DNA of 64,000 bases, from contig NC_091929.1 of the NCBI RefSeq assembly GCF_041260155.1, forward strand, positions 45,874,744 through 45,938,743, read 5' to 3'. Below the pieces are notes generated by a model that was given only the letters and a program-made list of their open reading frames with translations, ran no database searches and had not been told where the DNA came from. The number at the start of each line of letters is the position of its first letter. Within the stretch, counting starts at the first letter, position 1. Below are positions 46,991 through 58,200 of this stretch, piece by piece. Source of the DNA: Ptychodera flava (taxonomy: Eukaryota > Hemichordata > Enteropneusta > Ptychoderidae). Made by a program: the position numbers and the translations under genes.

Positions 46991-47728
46991 ATTTATGACA
47001 GCTACGGCGTTCCATATACATCAGTCGGCGTCGGATTTCACTCAAAAATTCACGGTTGGAAACGACAAATTTAGAAATCTGTCAAAATGTCCCAAGTAGA
47101 TTCAATTTGACCCTGTCTCTTTATTAATGTTTCTCTCTAGACCTTGCTGTCTGGTTCTTTACGAGGTAAGGCATTTATGTCCCATATGTTGCTGCATCTT
47201 TGTTCATTTGTTAGCCTCCCGGAGAATCTGAAATGTTGTCCCATCTGTCTCTGTTAGTTTTGTTAGTCAGCGATTTTTTTTGTACTAACTCGCAGTAAAT
47301 TACAAACAGAAGATGATGTGCCGGGTGGCTTTACACTTATCGAATGTAGCTCTTTTAAACATACAAATGACAAAAATCGGAATGATTCATGCAATGTCGT
47401 TTGACATCTATTTAGTAGACAAAGTGATGCATATGTTTTTATTATATCTGGATTTCACTCGACACCATTATTTGTTAGTTTTTTAACCTCTCTCAGTTTG
47501 CCTTTTAGGTTTTACTTTTTTACTTGCAATTTAAATTTGTATTTTTATTATCCCGTAAGGTATTAAACGTTTTCACTTATTTGAGTCGCAAATTTTACTT
47601 TGTTCCTTTTGGAGTTGTTCAGTTCTTTGACAGTAATTGATTTGTAACATTTTTCCTGTATTTTCCCGCATCCAATTTACTTGTCGTAAAATCTTCGTTG
47701 TATTTTATTTATTTCCATTAGTGTAACG

Positions 47729-47759
47729 CTGAAGAAGGCAGTCTGTGCACTGCCGAAAC
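47729..47759 (+). ncRNA. Hammerhead-like motif
   Basis: CTGAAGA, one A, perfect stem GGCAGT/ACTGCC with loop CTGTGC, then GAAAC. It has the same layout, including the extra A, as the motifs at 45106 and 60614. Confidence 0.45.
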
Positions 47760-47919
47760 ATTAGTTGAATTAAGATTACTTTCTTGAAGACGGGAACTCT
47801 GGTCGAGCACACTTCTTTCTCTAGCATTTAATCATGTTTTGTGTGCTCCCTAATTCCACGGCTGGCTCTCCTTTTCGGACTCTACGATTGTGTTTCAATT
47901 CTTCATTCCACCCTAGCAT

Positions 47920-47946
47920 CTGAAGGAGACGTCACGTCTATGAAAG
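47920..47946 (+). ncRNA. Related CTGAAG-stem-GAAAGC motif
   Basis: CTGAAGG, stem AGACG/CGTCT with loop TCA, then ATGAAAGC. It resembles Penelope-like termini ending GAAAGCTTATGC but deviates more from the hammerhead core. Confidence 0.3.
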
Positions 47947-48189
47947 CTTATGCTCCAGTAACATTTAGTTGATCATAGCCTTCTACCAAATCTTAGATTA
48001 TTTTGTATTGTAGATCAACAGGTCTTTTGTTCTTGATTTGTTACTGTTTTTAGCTTTGCTGTTAGCGACGCGAACTTTTCTAATAGGTGAATGTGTGGCA
48101 TCGTCCTCAAATTTTTACATCCCAAGCTTTTTCTTCCAAACGGCCAGTACGATTCCTTTAATATTTGGAGCATAGGTTTCCAGTGATTG

Positions 48190-48432
48190 CCCTAATCATA
48201 TATGTTCAAGTTATGGAATGCACTGTCTTCAGAAATTCGTTGTGCCAGAAATGTTACTTCTTTTAAACGTTGTTTGAAGACCCATCTTTTTACTAAGTTT
48301 TACTCGTAATTGTAGTTTTTTGAGTTTTTAGCTGTTTTTGCATCTTTAAAATACTTGTGTTCATCGCACTGATACGTTTGTGGAGTGCGTTTTTTAAGAA
48401 TTAAATATTATAATTATTATTATTATTATGAA
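48190..48432 (+). mobile_element. LINE 3' fragment with (ATT)n tail
   Basis: The plus frame reads KLWNALSSEIRCARNVTSFKR then LKTHLFTKFYS-stop, the C-terminus of an L2/CR1-type LINE, followed by a 3' region and an ATT microsatellite at 48411-48428. Confidence 0.72.
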
Positions 48433-48479
48433 ACACGCAAATTTGTATTTTTGAGGCTAATTCTGCTATTTTTTGGCAA

Positions 48480-48985
48480 AAATCTTCTTCTCCTTTACTG
48501 GTGGTTCGACGTCTTCAATATTTGGTAAACATGTCCCTCAGAATGACCTTCGTCAAATTTTTGCTAGTTGATGAAATATTCAAATTTTTATTTTTCATGG
48601 CAATTTTTGTCGTTTTGGTCAAAATCTTTAAAAATCTTCTTCAAAACTGCTATTTGAACAGCTTTAATATTTGGGACATAAATCTCTGCGGATAGCTTTT
48701 TTCAGATTGTTCAAATTATGCAGAAATATGCTAATTTGTATTTTTGAGACATAAAAGACATTTCAGACATTTTTAAGACATGAGGAATTATCAGAATGTG
48801 ATATATATTCAAGTTATGATGAAATCTGCAATTTTTACCATTTTATATCTTAAAATTCTTATAGCTTTGATATTTGCCACACATGTTCTTTGGGATGATC
48901 TTAATTTCATATGTCCAAATCATTGTGAAATCTTCAATTGCGTATTTTTGCAGCTATTTCCCCATTCTCTGAGGCCATCCTGAAG
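48480..48985. repeat. Degenerate tandem repeats of roughly 150 bp
   Basis: Recurring phrases (tcttcttc, tttaatatttgg, acatgttc/cctc, gatgaaat) appear three times with drift. The open plus frames here follow the repeat and are not gene-like. Confidence 0.5.
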
Positions 48986-49364
48986 TGAGCTGTCAGAGGT
49001 CTTATACATAACACTGTGAGCTCTTTCGACGTCTAAGTAGCTTGTTGTATTGCTATATTGGTGTTCAAATGGCTAGCATTTAGGTTGTTGCCATTGGCTT
49101 CAGTCTGCAGTTTTCTTTGTCAAGTAAAGTTTACTAAGGACTGAAGTTTCCAGGTTCAACAGCACACAGAACACAATTTATGAAACGAAGTCAAAATTAG
49201 TAAATGTGTTTTTAATTTCTAAAAAGTAGATTTTTGAAATGTCACTGATTTATTCAGGGTTAATTTATTACATACAAACATACCTTCTCGTTCATGAAGG
49301 ACTTTGTTGGACAAGGAAATAGGTTTTACACTGCCAAGAACCCCTTTACCCACGGCGTTCATAC

Positions 49365-49625
49365 GTTCAAAAAGTGTTACAGCCCTTTGAACGCGTAAAT
49401 GCGTTTAATTTTTTGAACACATTTCATAAGCAACGTGTGTTCAAATATTGAACACCATGGTGTTCAATATAATTTGTGATGAACACATTACGTTCAAAAT
49501 CTACACACGTGTGTTCAAAAATTGAACGTTGGTTGAACACGTAGTGTTAAATTTCTGAACGTCTAGACGCGTTCAAAAAGTGTTACAAAAAGGCGTTAAA
49601 TTGGTGTTCTATCCTTGAACACTTC
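49365..49625. repeat. Cluster of TGAAC/GTTCA inverted motifs
   Basis: About fifteen TGAAC or GTTCA pentamers, most extended to TTGAACAC or GTGTTCAA, in both orientations within 260 bp. It includes the palindrome TTGAACACCATGGTGTTCAA (49453-49472) and two direct copies of CGTTCAAAAAGTGTTACA. It is probably a MITE-type element with nested inverted repeats. Confidence 0.65.
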
Positions 49626-49627
49626 AC

Positions 49628-50560
49628 TTAAAAGTATACATTAAAACAGAAGGATGCAACTAAAAATTTTAAATGTAACTCAAGACTAGGTAACTGGAAA
49701 AAGGAGATTATAAATCTGTAATTGTTATCAGAATAATCCATGGCATTCTTCCAAGACAGATATTCAATAAACTTGCTTTGAACACGTTCAATTTTATCAG
49801 TCAAATATTTTTTGATGTGGGGGCCGTATTTGAGTGGCATACACCAAATTTGGCATAACAATAGTGGTACTAAATGTTCTTATAAAGTTTTAATGGTCTA
49901 AAAATTCTGAGAAGTCATCCAAAGAAAACATAACAGTTTGAAAGCCTTGACGATTATATGATCGTGTGAGTAGTATGAGATTGTATGTTAGGTATTCTCC
50001 CTGATCTTTAACCGTAGCAAATCTACAAAATGCGAAATCGTTAAGTGTATAGTCATGTAAAATTAGTGTTTTCTTCAACGTCAATGATATTATCAGACAT
50101 TTTTTATAAATAAATTTTAGTTTCCATATTTTAAAGCAATTTTCAATATTATTAAGATCATTTTGTAATCTTTCACAACCTGATGTACACTTGATACGGT
50201 GATGCAACCTGGAGTCATCAGCCTAAATATACATTGAAGTGGAGGTTACCATTGTACTGAGATCGTTTAAGAAAGGTCCTAGATGACATCCCCGATGGTC
50301 ACCAGTTGTAACGATGCGCCAGTGCGAAAACTGACCATTTCGGGTAACTCTGTTGTAAGTATGACTCAGTCCCCCTAAGAATTTTACCAGTAACACCATA
50401 CTATGTCAATTTATGAAGCAGCAGAGGATTGCTGACACTGAATCCAGATATATTGAGTCTACCTGTCAGCGTTTGTTCATGAAATTTGCAATGAAGTCAA
50501 TATACGAAACTGGATTTGTAGTAGCACGCCCCGCAATTTTCCATGCTGATGATTACTAAC
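49628..50560 (-). mobile_element. Jockey-like LINE reverse-transcriptase fragment
   Basis: Minus-strand traces in order: SYIDFIANFMNKR near 50500, a GDHRGCHLGPFLNDLS stretch near 50280, an ADDSRLHHRI stretch near 50210, SGCERLQNDLNNIENCFKIWKLKF (50207-49890), then KIERVQSKFIEYLSWKN near 49770. These are the palm and thumb of a non-LTR reverse transcriptase, broken into frames and lacking both ends. Confidence 0.75.
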
Positions 50561-51360
50561 AGAATTTTGAACATGGTTATAGAAATGTGGCAAGTTCAGC
50601 TTTGAAAACTGAAGATTACTTTGTAACGCTTCTTTGCGGCTGAGTGCTCATGAAAAGTTGTGTGTGGCACGACATAAATTAACCAAGAATACATAAAAGC
50701 AACTTCAAATTTCCCAGCTTCTGCTCTGAAACAAGCACCTTTTTTCAGTATTTTCCCTGTGCTAGATACATCCTTTCATAAAAGATAGTCAAGTAAGGGG
50801 ATTCTGATGTTTCGACAGTCACATCACGCACTGTAAAGCACCGAGGTTTTGATTCTGGAAAAATATTAAAGCACGGACTTTAATTGTTAATTGAATAATT
50901 CCATTGTCGAAAACTGACATTATGAACATCTGTCCAAGACTGATTTATAATACCGTCTGTCTGCGTAAATAGACATTCATTTTGTTATACATTCTGTCAA
51001 ACATTTTCTTGGTGACAAGGAAAACCATTAGCGGTAAATGGCGACACCAAGACAAAGTAATCAACATCAAAAGGTCACCTATTGTCGCATTCGTTGATAC
51101 CACATTGCAAATCCAAATATCCTTGCTTTAGACATTTGTCTGGCTCATTTGTGGTACCTTCTGTTGTAGAATACACGTCATGTCAACCAGTTCCGTATGT
51201 TCATGTGTTTGTAAAACGACAATGAGAAATAGGAACCAACGTATGAATCGAGAATGTCTAATTCAACAAAGTGGTAGTAGTACTTTGGTGTAAGTGATGT
51301 AAATAAAGAGAGATTAATGATTAAAAGCAAAAGATGTGAAAAAATCTTCAGGGGCAAGAA

Positions 51361-51628
51361 GATACGGATAGTTTTCAATCGGATTCGAACCCACAACATA
51401 CGGCATCAGTCGCCTAGCTGAGAGGCCGCAGACAGAACCACTCGGCTAAATCTCCACTCCCATAAAAGAGTGGTTCAATAGCCGGCTAAGTTGTTACATT
51501 TTTCTGACTGAGACCGCTCAACACGTTGTAGAGTTCGTGAAGCACTCACGCACGCATGCTCACTATCATACATCGCACATACACACTTTATCGAAGCGAA
51601 GAAACGAATTTCATCGCTTTTAACTGAG
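51361..51628 (-). mobile_element. tRNA-derived SINE
   Basis: On the minus strand, TTTAGCCGAGTGGTT (A box of Leu/Ser-tRNA type) is followed after about 45 bases by GGGTTCGAATCC (perfect B box), then GATTGAAAACTATCC. Copy A has an empty site near 24385. A related copy lies at 58430. Confidence 0.75.
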
Positions 51629-51746
51629 TTACAGTCCGTCAGCGTTCACAAGTATTGTCTATTCTTATCAAACTTCCTTCACGACTTATTTTGTATGCTG
51701 AGTGGACAACGTGCAGCATTGGTCCTGATTTCTTCAACAAATGTCT

Positions 51747-51757
51747 GACAATAGGTT
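51747..51757 (+). repeat. Left target duplication of the 4.8-kb LINE
   Basis: GACAATAGGTT is repeated exactly at 56562-56572. The copy A site near 24769-24779 has the related single sequence gacaacaggtt. Confidence 0.88.
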
Positions 51758-51904
51758 ACGTAACCTTACGTAACTGAGACAGAGATGGCAGGTATGGAGA
51801 TCGGCTCCGCGTAATTTCTTGAAATAGCAGTTTGTGTTTTGGGACTCAAGTAAGCTTTCAACATAGATGCATTGATAACACACAGCTGGCCTTTTTGAAA
51901 CAAG

Positions 51905-52869
51905 ATGGGTGTAGGTCTTGAGCAGTATCGAGCTAAAATTGGCGGATTTGCCGGTGGCGACCCAGACAGGCAGAGGAAAGTACCCAAGATGGCCGCCCTC
52001 GTCATACCTTTGTTGAACAGCCAGGTGTCACTCTCCATCAAGCTCTGTCTGGTTAGCCTGCTAGTCATTGCTGGAAATGTTGAGAGAAATCCCGGACCCA
52101 TACTAAGGTCAGCAGGTACAACTACTGGTCCAGGAACGGAACTGGCTACAAGGCCGATATTACAGGTATCGATGAGAAACTTGACAGACTAATAACGGAA
52201 TCTCAGCACATACACGAAAAGTTAGAAGTAATGCAGAACAGAGTGGACAACATTGAGGACGAAATGTCTGAATTCCGCGAACAACTAAAACAAAACACAA
52301 CGAAAATGACAGAAATGGAAGCCAACCCTAGTACATTCGCTGGACTGAAAACAACACTAGATGAATTACGAGAAGAAAATAACCAGCTTAAACGTGCAAA
52401 TGACGACCTGGAAAATAGAGGAAGAAGAAATAATCTCGTGTTTTATGGCATCGAGCAAGACGGCACAAATGAGAGCTGGGACACATCTGAGAAAAAAGTT
52501 AAATCTGTACTGAAAAACAACCTGGAAATTACTGAAGATATCGAATTCGAAAGAGTACATCGTATAACAAATGCACCGTTGATACGAGGAGCCCGGCCAA
52601 TTATCGCTATGTTCGTCAAATTCAAGGACAAATCCAATGTTCTACGAAATGCCAACAAACTGAAAAACAGTAACATCAGCATTAGTGAAGACTTCTCCAA
52701 ACGAATGAGAAATATTCGTTCCAAGCTCCTGATGTTCCGGAGATCTCTACTTGAAGAAAACCCGGCTTTAAAAACATTCATCCGTTATGACAAGCTCACG
52801 TGCATCAACGAAGAAGGCACCAAACAATTTATCAAGTTGATGAAAATTCCGGAGAAGTTTGCCCAATAA
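51905..52869 (+). pseudogene. LINE ORF1: 2A-like leader, coiled coil, RRM-like domain
   Basis: The first frame (51905-52192) has a hydrophobic run ending GNVERNPGP (residues 57-65), then Ile. This fits the 2A recoding motif D-V/I-E-x-N-P-G-P except that Asn replaces the first Asp. A frame change near 52190 leads to the second frame, with a Leu/Glu coiled coil (about 52170-52420), LENRGRRNNLVFYGI and ERVHRI...RPIIAMFVKF. This is the RRM-like core known from L1 ORF1 nucleic-acid-binding chaperones. 2A-like leaders are known in some invertebrate non-LTR elements. Confidence 0.82.
52073..52099 (+). promoter_or_regulatory. 2A-like ribosome-skipping motif
   Basis: Codes GNVERNPGP after a Leu/Val/Ile-rich stretch (LCLVSLLVIA). 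In active 2A sequences the ribosome skips the final Gly-Pro bond. The Asp-to-Asn change may lower activity. Confidence 0.65.
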
Positions 52870-52928
52870 GACAGTCTACGCGCTAGGGAGGTGGCCAAGG
52901 TCCAAACCAGTCGAATATTTCAATTCTA

Positions 52929-55900
52929 GTGTGGAACATTAGAGGTCTAAAATCTAAGGTGAAAAATTCTGAATTTATTGCTTTGTGTTCTAATTATGAC
53001 ATAATTGGTTTAATCGAAACATTCTGTACAGATAAAGACAAGGTTGATTTTTTGGATAACTACGTTGTATACACATATCCAGCCTCTCGTTGTAGTTCTA
53101 AAGGGAGACCAAGTGGCGGTACAGCTCTTTATATCAAGAAAAGTATCGCCCGAAATGTCAAAAAAGTAGCTTGCAATCTGGAAAATTGTATTTTTGTTAA
53201 TTTAGATAAAATTTATTTCATTTCGATAAAGATGTGTTGTTTGGGTGCTGCTATTTCCGTCCAGAATGTATTTTAGATAGACTTGACAATTTTGAAAATC
53301 AGTTGCTGCATTTATATACTGTACATTCAGATAGTTATGTTATAGTGGGAGGTGATTTCAATGCCAGGACGGGCACGGAGGCTGACTTCATTTTGGATGA
53401 CACTATTGACCACCTTCCTTTTGAAGATTCTATGTACATGATGTATAACCCATCCAGTTTTCACATTCCGAGAAATTCAAAAGATTTGATTTTGAATGAG
53501 GCTGGCAAATGCTTACTTAACATCTGTAAAAATTTTAATTTACATATTGTTAATGGTCGACTTGCCAATGACAAGGTTGGTAATGTGACATGCATAACCT
53601 CACAAGGTTGCAGTGTGGTTGATTATATAATGATGTCACCAGAGCTTTTCAATTATGTAAACCGGTTCGATATTCTCTCCAGGATAGAATCGGACCATTT
53701 TCCTGTCAGCTGTTATATTCATTGTGCAAAAGCTTACACTCAAAAGAGCAAAACCTGTGTCAATGACCGTTCACACTCTATTCGTTATCACATGTCAGAG
53801 CAATGCAGTAAATCTTTCAAAGAAAAAATCACTTCTATTCATGTACAGAATCTTCTTGAGGAATCAAGAAACAGTTTACCAAATACAAATAGTGCTATTT
53901 TGAAAATTAACGAAGCGCTCCAGATGGCAGGTGCTGATGGTCGCCAGCAAAAACCACGAAATCCGAAACTGATTAGACAGCCATCTTGGTTTGGAATTCC
54001 CTGTCAGAAAGCAAAACGATTGGTGTATGACAAATTAAAAATTTTCAGACAGACTGGGTCAACGATTGCATTGGCTGATTATAAAAATGCTAGATAAGAA
54101 ATTCAAACAAACTTGCAAATGCAGAAAACAGGATTATCAAGACAGAGTTAGAAACCAATTTCGAGTTGCTGCAACAGGGAATTCATCTGAATTTTGGTCA
54201 ATTTTGAAATCTGTTTTAAGAAGTAAGGGAGGATATACATCCAGTGATATTAGTATTCATGAGTGGTATGATTATTTCAGTTCATTGTATCAAGAATGTC
54301 ATGATGTCACTCAAGGGGATGTAGAGTTTTTGCATTCTGTAGAAGAAGAGATAAACTTGTATTCAGATCTAAGGGAAGTAGACGATGACGTATATGATGA
54401 CGTCAATGATATTCTGAATAGCCCAATATCTGAGAATGAAATTTTGATTTGCTTAAAGAAAATGAAATCAGGTAAAGCTCCTGGTCCAGATGGACTACCT
54501 GTTGAGTTTTACAAATATGCAGCTGACGTTATTTTACCTGTTTTAGTTGAAATTTTCAACTTTATTTTCAATTCGGGAAACTTTCCTTCTGAGTGGACTG
54601 TTGCAATTGTCATCCCATTATTTAAGAAAGGTGTAAAAACTGATGTCAATAATTATAGGGGTATATCTCTCCTCAATGTTCTGGGGAAATTTTTACCTCC
54701 ATTTTAAATAGTAGACTAACCAAGTGGTCAGATAAAACAAACATAATTTCTGATTGTCAAGCTGGATTCCGAAAGAATCACAGTACCATAGATAATATTT
54801 TTGTTTTACATGCTATTATCCAAAAATACCTGAGTATCAGACGTGGGAAACTTTACTGTCTTTTTGTTGATTTCTCCAAAGCTTTTGACAGAGTTAATCA
54901 TTCTCTTTTACTGTACAAACTCATGTCACTTGGAGTCAAAGGGAAAATGTATTTTATTTTACAATCTATGTATAGCAACATTAAGTCATGTGTGAGATGT
55001 GGTAATGTAACATCAGAGTATTTTGACTGCCCGGCTGGTGTGAGACAAGGCTGCATTCTTAGCCCACTTCTGTTCAGTCTTTTCATTGAAGAATTGAATT
55101 CTATGTTTATGGAATCAGGTCACATGGGTATTCAATTGACGCAAGATTTATGTGACCTTTTTGCTTTGCTCTATGCAGACGACATTGTCATCTTTGCGGA
55201 TTCAGTCAGAAATTTACAAAATCTTATTGACATTCTTTACAATTTCTGCTCGAAGTGGCAAATGAAAGTGAATCTGGAGAAAACAAAGGTAATGATTTTC
55301 CGCAAAGGTGGTCATCGAGCAAGATTTGAAAATTGGCAGTTTGGTGGCACTCCAGTCAATGTCGTCTCATATTAAAATACCTTGGCTTGCTTTTATCTTC
55401 CAGAAATATCTGGTCGAAAGCTGTACAACACTAGCAAGTCAAGCCAGTAAAGCCCTCAATATGTTGTCAATTACCCGACGAAAGCTAGAATACTTACCTT
55501 TTCATTCTCATTTTAAATTATTCGATTCAATGATTTTACCAATTTTAAGTTATGGATCTGAGATATGGGGCTTCCAGTATTATGATGTTTTAGAGAAAAT
55601 CCAGAGAAAGTGGTGTCGCCAGTTTCTGGGTGTACACGTCAAACAACAAATGAAGCTGTTATGGGAGAATGTGGTCGTCTTCCAATATACTACCATACAT
55701 TAAAACGTTGTATTCGTTTTTGGGTGAATCTGCTTGAGTTATCTCCTGATAGAATCCCAAGGCAGGCATATAAATGTTGTACAATCTTGACAATTTAGGC
55801 AGAAACACATGGGCGAGTTCCATAAAAAATATCATGTTTTCATATGGGTTTGGATATGCGTGGATCTCACAGGAAATAGGAAATAAACAAGTATTTTTAT

Positions 55901-56277
55901 CTATGTTTGACTTGAGAATTGTAGACACTTTAAAACAACAATGGAAGGGCAACTTATCAACAAAACCGAAACTACATGTATATAGTCAATTCAAGGGTTT
56001 ACTTGAACCAGAGAAACATTTACTTTCAAATTGTAATTATAAAGCTATTCAGATTTTTACCTGTTTTCGATGTTCGGTTCTCCCTCTAGCAATGGAGGAA
56101 GGCAGACATCATGGTATTGACCCATCAGCCAGACTTTGTAAAGTTTGCCAAATGAATGTTATTGAAGATGAGTGTCATTTTCTTTTGGAATGTCCAGCAT
56201 ACAACAATTTGAGGATTCTATATTTGCCTAACTTTTCATTTGTAGACCAAATTTCAACAAATTTGTGCAGCTTATGA
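52929..56277 (+). pseudogene. LINE ORF2: APE endonuclease, reverse transcriptase, zinc knuckle
   Basis: The endonuclease begins WNIRGLKSK, continues with GLIETFC, GGDFNAR near 53350 and ends at SDHFPV near 53690. The RT shows SGKAPGPDGLPVEFYK near 54480, AGFRKNHSTIDN, FVDFSKAFDRVNH, GVRQGCILSPLLF and YADD at 55172-55183. The C-terminus has EKIQRKWCR, then CKVC...HFLLEC (C-x2-C-x9-H-x4-C). The frame shifts several times (for example near 53240, 54080, 54700, 55370 and 55620), so no full protein is made. All catalytic blocks are still recognisable, which suggests a fairly young copy. Confidence 0.88.
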
Positions 56278-57779
56278 GTTCCAGCCGTTCTAATGTGATT
56301 ATTAATCTCTGTTATTTTGTACAAAAGCTTTCAAATTCAGAACAAATCTGTTGCAGCAAGAAACATAATAATACTTTTATATTGTTTGTATCCAATTATG
56401 TGTATTTACATTGTAACTCTGAGTTTATTTCGTGTATTGCTACCTGTACCTTTTATACCTGTCATTTACTTACAGACTATTATATTTTCTGTAACTCCTT
56501 TGCATATGGGCCGGAGGCCTAGAAACGCAAATAAACGTGCACTGAAACGAGCACCTGTATCGACAATAGGTTGTTCAGAACAAGAATTTACTGAACTGTC
56601 GATCAATGAAAAGTCACTCATAAAAGGTAATAGCAAGTCCTGACAAAGAAGTAAATACCAAAACAGTTAAACTTTTCAACCAATTGAATTTTATGTTAAA
56701 AGCCACGAACCGGGCACAATTGGTAGAAAACCGAACGTGCATATCAGGCGAGTAATCTTGATCTGGTGATTGAATTTATTTCCCTCTTTTTTATCACAAG
56801 TATTGTGCTGCACTATGCTGATCGCTAAAATTATTCTAAACTAGTCAAGACTCAATTACCAACATACTGCAAGACATTTACTCGATGTTTCCACCTTTAT
56901 CATTTAAATAGGGACAAGATTGCCAATTTCCATTGTTAGAAAGTAGCTGACGCTTGCTCGTTTTGTGGAAAACGGCAACATGGTTCTGTAAGGCAGTAAG
57001 AAACGTGTATTTAATGGCATGGTGAATATTTTAAAGTTACCGAGGTCGATTGGTTTGATGTGCTCCTCGCCGACGTATATGTAAAAGTGTGGATCCTATA
57101 CAATAAGAGATGTGCGGGTTCTAAAGTGCGTCATTAATTGTGTTTGGCAAATGCATTTCATTCAGAACAATATGCTCAAAGCAATCATAATGTGTTTATA
57201 GAATAATTGAGAACTGTTCGAGTAAATCGTGTACTCATATATTCCTCTCGACCGCTACTAGCAAAATATGACATCAAATTACACTATTTCTAATCCTGCA
57301 ACAAATCCCTTACGAGTTCTTCATTAGATTTGCTTTATTCTTTATTATTGGCGCCATTATTTACTCATGAATATCCTCTGTTTGCCCATAATTGAGGAAA
57401 GGAAAGGTTGCACAACATAATAGCGAGAACGCAACATAGAGAGGCTTCGCGTTTCATACGCGTAACGTTCTGCAGAGATTCGGATTAAGACTTTAAACTG
57501 GTCCGCGCTCGGCTTTTCTCTCAGATGTAGTAACTGGCTGGCTCAGCAAGCAAGGATAATTCACATATCAGTATGCCATCGCGTCCACTTAACGATCAAT
57601 GTAACAGCTTACCCCTAATGCGTCAGTCTACCGAAGTTTATTCATTCATTTCACTCTCTGTTAATTTTTATATACCCATAGACTTTAAGCAAGTCTAGAT
57701 TAGGAGGTGCCGACTCACATACCCGACTCACACATATGCACAGTCGCATGACTAAAGTAATCCGAGTATGGACGATAAT

Positions 57780-58200
57780 AATGTGGTATTACCAAATATC
57801 GCTACATCCTTTCGTCGTATAAACATCTATGTTATTTGAGCTGATCAGACACAAAACGAATTTCGAGTTCAAATGACACACATGCTAATGCGACACAGGG
57901 ACATGTAATATTTGGTGATACCCTTTATATTTCCTCGGCAAACGTGCCTTGACTTATAAAAATCAAGACAAAGACTGGTGATGAGACTCTTGGTACATTC
58001 AAGAATACTATCCTAGCTGGGGAACCTTCGACTGGAAAAATGGCATACGAATCATCATCATCATCATCTACATCATCATCATTATTGCCATGGTATTATT
58101 CATCTTTTGAGCTCATATGTCATCACATGCGAGCCAGTGTCTGAGCGGTGTCTGTGTTTATATATGTCTGCCTGTATATCTGTCTGTTGGCGCGATATCA
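57780..58200. other. No gene recognised
   Basis: Unique sequence after the end of duplication copy B, with a short ATC microsatellite at 58049-58082. Confidence 0.5.

Larger units (their letters stand above)
43905..47016. mobile_element. 3.1-kb foldback-like element with inverted 21-bp arrays
   Basis: The ends TATGGAACGCCGTAGC and their reverse complement continue as a 42-bp terminal inverted repeat with two mismatches. The 6-bp direct repeat TACATC flanks both sides (43899-43904 and 47017-47022), and copy A (about 20460) has no insert. Internal to each end are arrays of 21-bp units, on the left containing GGCATT and on the right AATGCC, so the arms are inverted relative to each other. The middle holds a Penelope-like fragment and unidentified sequence. 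No transposase was found, so the element is probably non-autonomous. Superfamily unassigned. Confidence 0.83.
47480..48190. other. Copy-B-only block with Penelope-like terminal motifs
   Basis: AT-rich sequence with two short structured motifs (47729-47759 and 47920-47946) but no coding traces. Homology with copy A resumes only near 50560. Confidence 0.5.
51758..56561 (+). mobile_element. Near full-length APE-type LINE, 4.8 kb, with 2A-like motif
   Basis: It lies between exact 11-bp duplications in copy B and is absent from copy A, so its ends are well defined. The layout is a short 5' leader, ORF1 (51905-52869), ORF2 (52929-56277), and a 3' region with AATAAA at about 56529. The GC-richer leader and coding style differ from the flanks. 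Both ORFs carry frame changes, so the copy looks inactive though not ancient. Clade not assigned: ORF1 is L1-ORF1p-like, while the ORF2 C-terminus has a CCHC-type knuckle. Confidence 0.92.
33220..57780. repeat. Segmental duplication, copy B (expanded by insertions)
   Basis: Same order and orientation as copy A. The extra length comes from a SINE at 33395, a LINE piece at 38116, a mixed block at 40580-43635, the foldback-like element at 43905, a mixed block at 47480-50560, a SINE at 51361 and a LINE at 51758. Confidence 0.88.

Noticed and set aside
43905-47016. Small Polinton-type element because of the 6-bp target duplication
   Set aside because: Only 3.1 kb, with no polymerase, integrase or capsid traces; its arms are short tandem repeats.
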